In this document: piece after piece, positions 57,903 through 64,000 of the stretch
How the letters are laid out: the number at the start of each line of letters is the position of its first letter
How positions within the stretch are numbered: position 1 is the stretch's first letter
Origin: Pseudomonadota bacterium
GTDB taxonomy: Bacteria > Pseudomonadota > Gammaproteobacteria > Pseudomonadales > Pseudomonadaceae
Direction: 5' to 3'
NCBI GenBank assembly: GCA_023431055.1
Contig: JAEYXX010000129.1
Coordinates: 4,148-68,147, forward strand
DNA: 64,000 nt
The notes under the pieces: generated by a model
Databases searched by the model: none
Told to the model about the DNA's origin: nothing
The model's input: the letters and a program-made list of their open reading frames with translations, nothing else
Program-made: the position numbers and the translations under genes

Positions 57903-58070
57903 GCCGGGCGGCGTTGTGCTTTACCTACATTGATCGCCAATGGTGGGCTAAAACGGAACGCCGCCCGACCCACCCTACAGGCTGGAACCCCGAACTTTGT
58001 AGGGTGGGCTTTAGCCCACACTGATCGATACTGAAGCTGAAGCGGAACGCTTCCCGGCCCACCTTACAAA
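57903..58070. repeat. GTAGGGTGGGC-type inverted repeats, locus 3
   Basis: Two units. The first runs from GGGCCGGGCGGCG (57901 on) to CCCACCCTAC at about 57978. The second, 57997-58070, has terminal TTTGTAGGGTGGGC and an inverted GCCCACCTTACAAA (13 of 14 pairs). The 308 bases between the thioesterase and elbB hold these and no gene. Confidence 0.7.
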
Positions 58071-58088
58071 GTCCCGGTATGGCGTCAG

Positions 58089-58748
58089 TCAGTGGTGCGT
58101 CAGCTCCAATACGCGGTCGACCATCTTGTTGATGCCCGATGCGGCCTCGGCGATGGACTGCGCCAGCATGTAGGCGGGCGTGGTGACCAGCTTGCGTTGC
58201 TCATCCTCGATGATCTCGCTGACCTCGCACTCATGGTGCTCGGCGCCCATCTGGGTCAGGGTGGTGGCGGTGTCGTGATCGCTGCCGATGGTGCACACCA
58301 CGCCGGCCCCGAAGATTTTCGCCGCCAGTGCCGGCGCTATGCACATCAGGCCGACCGGCTTGCCGGCGTCGACGAAGGCCTTGCACGCGGCCAGCACGTC
58401 CGGCTGCACGGTGCAGTTCGCGCCACTGGTGGCGAAGTCGGAGAGATTCTTCGCTACGCCGAAACCGCCGGGCAGGATCAGCGCATCGAATTCGGCTACG
58501 TGCAGCTCCTTTACGTCCTTGATCTTGCCGCGGGCGATGCGTGCCGACTCCACCAGCACGTTGCGCGTCTCGTCCATCTCGTCGCCGCTGTAGTGATCGA
58601 CCACGTGCAGTTGCGGCACGTTGGGAGCGAAGCACTGCACGACTGCGCCGCGCTGGTCGAGGCGCAACAGGGTAATCACGCTTTCATGGATCTCGGCGCC
58701 ATCGTAGACGCCACAGCCGGACAGAATCACTGCCACTTTCTTGCTCAT
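58089..58748 (-). CDS. elbB: ElbB, DJ-1/PfpI-like glyoxalase
   Basis: A 219-residue DJ-1/PfpI superfamily protein: VAVILSGCGVYDGAEIHESV at the start, ALILPGGFGVAKNLSDFATS in the middle, and the nucleophilic cysteine in VGLMCIAPALAAKI. E. coli ElbB is a glyoxalase III-like enzyme linked to isoprenoid formation and sigma cross-regulation, with low measured activity. GGAGTCGAGC precedes the start. It is divergent from the sterol desaturase-like gene. Confidence 0.93.
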   Translation of the reverse strand: MSKKVAVILSGCGVYDGAEIHESVITLLRLDQRGAVVQCFAPNVPQLHVVDHYSGDEMDETRNVLVESARIARGKIKDVKELHVAEFDALILPGGFGVAKNLSDFATSGANCTVQPDVLAACKAFVDAGKPVGLMCIAPALAAKIFGAGVVCTIGSDHDTATTLTQMGAEHHECEVSEIIEDEQRKLVTTPAYMLAQSIAEAASGINKMVDRVLELTHH

Positions 58749-58875
58749 GCTCGACTCCTGGTGAGAAAAGACGCGACCGTGAAGCGGGCGCGGGTGTTAC
58801 CGATTTCTGGTTTGTCGCCAAATACCACTCGGGCTGTCACCTGCCGCCGCGAAGCCTGGCGAAGCTGCGCATAGG

Positions 58876-60168
58876 ATGAATAACAGCTCATTCCCGGCAC
58901 AAGTACAACGATATGGCGCGGTCATGAATTACGTTCTCTATGCGGTGCCCTTCTTCTTCCTGCTGATCGGCCTGGAACTGCTCGCTGACCGCTGGCGCGG
59001 CATGCGCACCTATCGCCTGGCCGATGCGCTCAACAGTCTCAGTGCCGGCGTGCTGTCGCAGGCCACTGGTATTCTCACCAAGGTGGTCGGCCTGCTTACC
59101 TACGCCTTCGCCTGGGAGCAGCTGGCGCTCTTCGAGCTGTCCGAAGGCAGCCTCTGGGTCTGGGTTTTCGCCTTCGTCTTCTATGACTTCTGCTACTACT
59201 GGAACCACCGCCTGGGCCATGAGCGCAACGTGCTCTGGGCCGCGCATGCGGTGCATCACCAGAGCGAGGACTACAACCTCTCCACCGCCTTGCGCCAGAC
59301 CAGCACCGGTTTCATCTTCGGTTGGATCTTCTACCTGCCGATGGCGGTGGTCGGTGTACCGCCACTGGTGTTCCTCACCGTCGCCGCCCTGAACCTGCTC
59401 TATCAGTTCTGGGTGCATACCCGCCACATTCCCAAGCTGGGCTGGTTCGAGTGGCTGTTCATCACCCCGTCCAATCACCGCGTGCACCATGCGCAGAATC
59501 CTATCTACATGGATCGCAATTACGGCGGTGTGTTCATTGTATGGGACCGGCTTTTTGGCACCTTTCAGGAGGAGCTGGACGAGGAACCGGTGATCTTCGG
59601 CGTGACCGTGCCGCTGGCCAGCTGGAATCCGCTGTGGGCCAATCTGCAGGTCTACGCCGGGCTGTGGAGCGATGCTCGGCGCGCCAGCGCCTGGTGGGAC
59701 CGCCTGCGCATCTGGTTCATGCCCACCGGCTGGCGCCCGGCCGACGTGGCCGCACGCTATCCGCAGGTCAAGGTGGATCTGAGCAACTTCCGCAAGTTCG
59801 AGGTGCCGCTGGGGCTTGGCGCGCAGGTTTACGCACTGCTGCAGTTCGTCTGCTATCTGCTGGCCGGCGTATGGCTGCTGGCACAGGGCGATGCACTGGC
59901 CCTCGGTGCGGTGCTGCTGGCTTGCCTGTGGATGGCGCTGGGCCTGTGCAGCATCGGCCTGTGGCTGGAGAATCGCAGCAATGCCTGGCAGATGGAGTGC
60001 CTGCGCCTGGCGAGCAACCTGCCGGCATTCTGGCTGGCCGGTGAACTGGGCATGCTGACGTTGGATGCCAGTGCCTGGACCTGGCTTGTCGCTTACAGCC
60101 TGGCCAGCCTGCTGGGCATCTGGCTGGCGCGCGGTTCAGCCGCGCCGGCGCTGACGCCACCGGTATAG
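58876..60168 (+). CDS. Sterol desaturase/fatty acid hydroxylase superfamily membrane protein
   Basis: A 430-residue inner-membrane protein. Three histidine motifs for a di-iron centre are visible: HRLGHE, HAVHHQSEDYN and HRVHHAQN, with WIFYLPMAVVGVPP-type helices between them. The C-terminal third adds about four helices not needed for the catalytic part, giving the long bacterial form. It would hydroxylate or desaturate a lipid; the substrate is unknown. The start at 58876 lacks a clear ribosome site; M17 (58924) is an alternative. Its end overlaps the DedA gene on the other strand by 33 bases. Confidence 0.86.
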   Translation: MNNSSFPAQVQRYGAVMNYVLYAVPFFFLLIGLELLADRWRGMRTYRLADALNSLSAGVLSQATGILTKVVGLLTYAFAWEQLALFELSEGSLWVWVFAFVFYDFCYYWNHRLGHERNVLWAAHAVHHQSEDYNLSTALRQTSTGFIFGWIFYLPMAVVGVPPLVFLTVAALNLLYQFWVHTRHIPKLGWFEWLFITPSNHRVHHAQNPIYMDRNYGGVFIVWDRLFGTFQEELDEEPVIFGVTVPLASWNPLWANLQVYAGLWSDARRASAWWDRLRIWFMPTGWRPADVAARYPQVKVDLSNFRKFEVPLGLGAQVYALLQFVCYLLAGVWLLAQGDALALGAVLLACLWMALGLCSIGLWLENRSNAWQMECLRLASNLPAFWLAGELGMLTLDASAWTWLVAYSLASLLGIWLARGSAAPALTPPV

Positions 60169-60690
60169 CCAAGCGAGGGCGAGCAGCAGCACCACGGCCG
60201 CGAGCAGGATGACCTGATAATTGCGCAGTTCTTCCAGCAAGCCGCCCATGGCATTGCCCAGGCTGTAGGCCAGCAGGCTGATGCCGCCAGCCCAGACAGC
60301 GGCGCCGATGGCGTCCAGCAGCAGATAACGGCGCCAGGAATAGCCGGACAGGCCGATGGTCAGTGGCATCACCGTGCGCAGGCCGTAGAGGAAGCGAAAG
60401 CACAGCACCCACAGGTCCGGGTAGCGCCTGATCAGCGCGCTGGCGCGTTCGCCCAGCGGTTGCCAGCGTGGTTTGCGTGCCAGCAGTGCACGGCCATGGC
60501 GACGGCCGAGGTAGTACCACAACTGATCGCTGGCGAAGGTGCCGAGGAAGGCGCACAGCGCCACCCATTCGATCTCCAGCACGTTGCGCACGGCCATGTA
60601 GGCTGCCAGCAGCAGGGATACCTCACCCTCGAGGAAGGTGCCCAGTACCAATGCCGGATAGCCGAACTGGCGGATCAGATCTTGGAGCAT
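60136..60690 (-). CDS. DedA family membrane protein
   Basis: A 184-residue inner-membrane protein with about five hydrophobic segments. FGYPALVLGTFLEGEVSLLL holds the conserved glutamate region, and CFRFLYGLRTVMPLTIGLSG is the family's F/YxRxxPGxR-like arginine motif, here RTVMP. DedA proteins are needed for membrane homeostasis and have been proposed as undecaprenyl-phosphate or lipid flippases. Its last eleven codons overlap the end of the sterol desaturase-like gene. Confidence 0.9.
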   Translation of the reverse strand: MLQDLIRQFGYPALVLGTFLEGEVSLLLAAYMAVRNVLEIEWVALCAFLGTFASDQLWYYLGRRHGRALLARKPRWQPLGERASALIRRYPDLWVLCFRFLYGLRTVMPLTIGLSGYSWRRYLLLDAIGAAVWAGGISLLAYSLGNAMGGLLEELRNYQVILLAAVVLLLALAWLYRWRQRRRG

Positions 60691-60729
60691 GCAGTGCGCT
60701 CGATGTGGGGGTGCTGAAGACTACTCTGA

Positions 60730-61917
<1,188 letters not shown>

Positions 61918-61936
61918 CGCTCTCAGGAACCCAGCG

Positions 61937-64000
61937 ATGAACAGCGAAGGACTCAACAGCGAAGTGCTCGACAACAACCCGCCTCAGGCCGAGGTGGTCG
62001 CCGAGACGCCCGTGGTGGAAACTCCACCGCCGGCCCCGATCCCCAGCCTGGATGACAGCAGCCTGTACATCCACCGTGAACTGTCGCAGCTGCAGTTCAA
62101 CATCCGGGTGCTGGAGCAGGCGCTGGACGAGTCCTATCCGCTGCTCGAACGTCTGAAGTTCCTCTTGATCTTCTCCAGCAACCTCGACGAATTCTTCGAG
62201 ATTCGCGTCGCCGGGCTGAAGAAGCAGATCAACTTCGCCCGCGAACAGGCCGGCGCCGATGGCCTGCAGCCGCACCAGGCGCTGGCGCGCATCAGTGAGC
62301 TGGTGCACGAGCAGGTCGAGCGGCAGTACGCCATTCTCAACGACACCCTGTTCCCGGCGCTGGCCAAGCACAACATCAACTTCATCCGCCGGCGCTTCTG
62401 GACCACCAAGCTCAAGGCCTGGGTACGCCGCTACTTCCGCGACGAGATCGCGCCGATCATCACCCCCATCGGTCTCGACCCGACGCACCCCTTCCCGCTG
62501 CTGGTGAACAAGAGCCTGAACTTCATCGTCGAGCTGGAAGGTGTCGATGCCTTCGGCCGCGATTCCGGTCTGGCCATCATCCCGGCGCCGCGCCTGCTGC
62601 CGCGGATCATCCGTGTGCCCGAGGAAGTCGGCGGCCCCGGCGACAATTACGTGTTCCTCTCGTCGATGATCCACGCCCACGCCGATGACCTGTTCCAGGG
62701 CATGAAGGTCAAGGGCTGCTACCAGTTTCGTCTGACCCGTAACGCCGACCTGTCGGTGGATACCGAGGACGTCGAGGACCTGGCACGTGCGCTGCGCGGC
62801 GAGCTGTTCAGCCGCCGCTATGGTGACGCGGTGCGTCTGGAAGTGGTCGACACCTGCCCGAAACACCTGCGTGACCACCTGCTCAAGCAATTCGGCCTGA
62901 CGGAGAGCGAGCTGTACCAGGTCAACGGCCCGGTCAACCTGACCCGCCTGTTCAGCATCACCGGCCTGGATAACCACCCGGATCTGCAGTACGCGCCGTT
63001 CACCCCGGTTATCCCCAAGCTGCTGCAGAACGCGGAGAACATCTTCAACGTGGTCAGCAAGCAGGACATCCTCCTGCTGCATCCCTTCGAGTCCTTCACG
63101 CCCGTGGTCGACCTGCTACGCCAGGCGGCGAAAGACCCGCACGTGCTGGCGATCAAGCAGACCCTGTATCGCTCCGGGGCCAACTCGGAGATCGTCGACG
63201 CGTTGGTGGAAGCGGCGCGAAACGGCAAGGAGGTCACCGCGGTGATCGAACTGCGTGCGCGCTTCGACGAGGAATCCAACCTGCAACTGGCCAGCCGCCT
63301 GCAGCAGGCCGGCGCGGTGGTGATCTACGGTGTGGTCGGCTTCAAGACCCACGCCAAGATGATGCTCATCCTGCGCCGCGAGAACGGCGAGATCGTCCGC
63401 TACGCCCATCTCGGCACCGGCAACTACCACGCCGGCAATGCCAAGCTGTACACCGACTACAGCCTGCTCACCGCTGACGTCGCCCTGGGCGAGGACGTGG
63501 CCAAGCTGTTCAGCCAGCTGATCGGCATGGGCAAGACCCTGCGCATGAAGAAACTGCTGCATGCACCCTTCACCCTGAAGAAGGCCCTGCTCGACCTGAT
63601 CGCCAAGGAAACCGCAGCGGCAGCCGAAGGCAAGCCGGCGCACATTATCGCCAAGTTCAACTCGCTGACCGACCCCAAGGTGATCCGCGCGCTGTACAAG
63701 GCCAGCCAGACCGGGGTGAAGATCGACCTGGTGGTGCGCGGCATGTGCTGCCTGCGCCCGGGCATCGCCGGGGTGTCGCACAACATTCAGGTGCGCTCGA
63801 TCGTCGGTCGTTTCCTCGAGCACAGCCGCATCTACTACTTCCTCAATGGCGGTGACGAACTGGTCTACCTGTCCAGTGCCGACTGGATGGAACGCAACCT
63901 CGACAAGCGCGTGGAGACCTGCTTCCCGGTGGAAGGCAAGAAGCTCATCACCCGAGTGAAGAAGGAACTGGAAAGCTACCTGAGCGACAATACCCAGGCC
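61937..64000 (+). CDS. ppk: Polyphosphate kinase, first 688 codons (cut by window edge)
   Basis: The reading frame is open from ATG 61937 (AGGAAC upstream) to the window end; family members are about 735 residues, so roughly 50 are missing. It shows [20 protein letters not shown] (N domain), [43 protein letters not shown] and [20 protein letters not shown], the last two containing the catalytic phospho-histidine and its partner. PPK1 makes polyphosphate from ATP and affects motility and stress. The N-terminal 45 residues are Pro/Glu-rich and variable. Confidence 0.97.
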   Translation, partial: MNSEGLNSEVLDNNPPQAEVVAETPVVETPPPAPIPSLDDSSLYIHRELSQLQFNIRVLEQALDESYPLLERLKFLLIFSSNLDEFFEIRVAGLKKQINFAREQAGADGLQPHQALARISELVHEQVERQYAILNDTLFPALAKHNINFIRRRFWTTKLKAWVRRYFRDEIAPIITPIGLDPTHPFPLLVNKSLNFIVELEGVDAFGRDSGLAIIPAPRLLPRIIRVPEEVGGPGDNYVFLSSMIHAHADDLFQGMKVKGCYQFRLTRNADLSVDTEDVEDLARALRGELFSRRYGDAVRLEVVDTCPKHLRDHLLKQFGLTESELYQVNGPVNLTRLFSITGLDNHPDLQYAPFTPVIPKLLQNAENIFNVVSKQDILLLHPFESFTPVVDLLRQAAKDPHVLAIKQTLYRSGANSEIVDALVEAARNGKEVTAVIELRARFDEESNLQLASRLQQAGAVVIYGVVGFKTHAKMMLILRRENGEIVRYAHLGTGNYHAGNAKLYTDYSLLTADVALGEDVAKLFSQLIGMGKTLRMKKLLHAPFTLKKALLDLIAKETAAAAEGKPAHIIAKFNSLTDPKVIRALYKASQTGVKIDLVVRGMCCLRPGIAGVSHNIQVRSIVGRFLEHSRIYYFLNGGDELVYLSSADWMERNLDKRVETCFPVEGKKLITRVKKELESYLSDNTQA

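Overview
The window is a GC-rich stretch of Pseudomonas chromosome, almost entirely core genome. Direct signs are the dadR/dadA/RidA/dadX cluster with a PauR-type regulator, a complete sutA, the algZ-algR-hemC-hemD-hemX-hemY-dsbB-algQ-FKBP-algP series, comM-ubiK-glnK-amt, xerC-DUF484-dapF-lysA-lptM divergent from an AraC regulator, and hemB-ppk at the right edge. Gene order largely follows what I recall of the PA5240-PA5312 region of P. aeruginosa read in reverse. The extra genes and the abundant short repeats suggest a relative outside P. aeruginosa itself, perhaps the mendocina/pseudoalcaligenes lineage. That species-level placement is inference. I see no rRNA, tRNA, CRISPR array, complete insertion sequence or prophage.

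Layout. 1-8.6 kb: amine and amino-acid catabolism (aldehyde dehydrogenase tail, MFS carrier, FAD amine oxidase, D-/L-alanine catabolism, PauR-like regulator, cytochrome c5). 8.6-22.6 kb: acyl-CoA hydrolase/transferase, xpt, a UPF0158 protein, Rep helicase, a degenerate-GGDEF/EAL phosphodiesterase, a MATE exporter with divergent LysR regulator, a chemoreceptor and comM. 22.6-26.2 kb: ubiK, then nitrogen control (glnK behind a sigma-54 promoter, amt), a YjbQ protein and sutA. 26.5-31.1 kb: a leftward block HAD-xerC-DUF484-dapF-lysA-lptM with ATGA overlaps. 31.3-41.1 kb: AraC regulator, cyaY, DUF1289, rnk, class I adenylate cyclase, small uncharacterised genes, a secreted GH114-type protein, a GNAT enzyme and argH. 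41.3-50.6 kb: AlgZ/AlgR, tetrapyrrole genes, dsbB, algQ, an FKBP and algP. 50.6-64 kb: ABC-F ATPase, MscS channel, LysE exporter, cytochrome c/FTR1 iron permease, small conserved proteins, sterol desaturase-like protein, DedA, hemB and the first 688 codons of ppk.

No new multi-gene system is evident. The least expected content is between the genes. There are three copies of a mosaic element of about 150-215 bp with element-specific terminal inverted repeats (191-363, 8589-8801, 36475-36622). A second, unrelated element occurs twice (6051-6130 and 48176-48250). A GTAGGGTGGGC hairpin family occurs at three loci, and there are several REP-type palindromes. In three places a repeat supplies the stop codon of the neighbouring gene. 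The space between glnK and amt appears to hold the decayed 5' end of an older, signal-peptide-bearing amtB, implying that the transporter was replaced. A perfect 8-5-8 inverted repeat sits at the pauR start and is a plausible autoregulatory operator.
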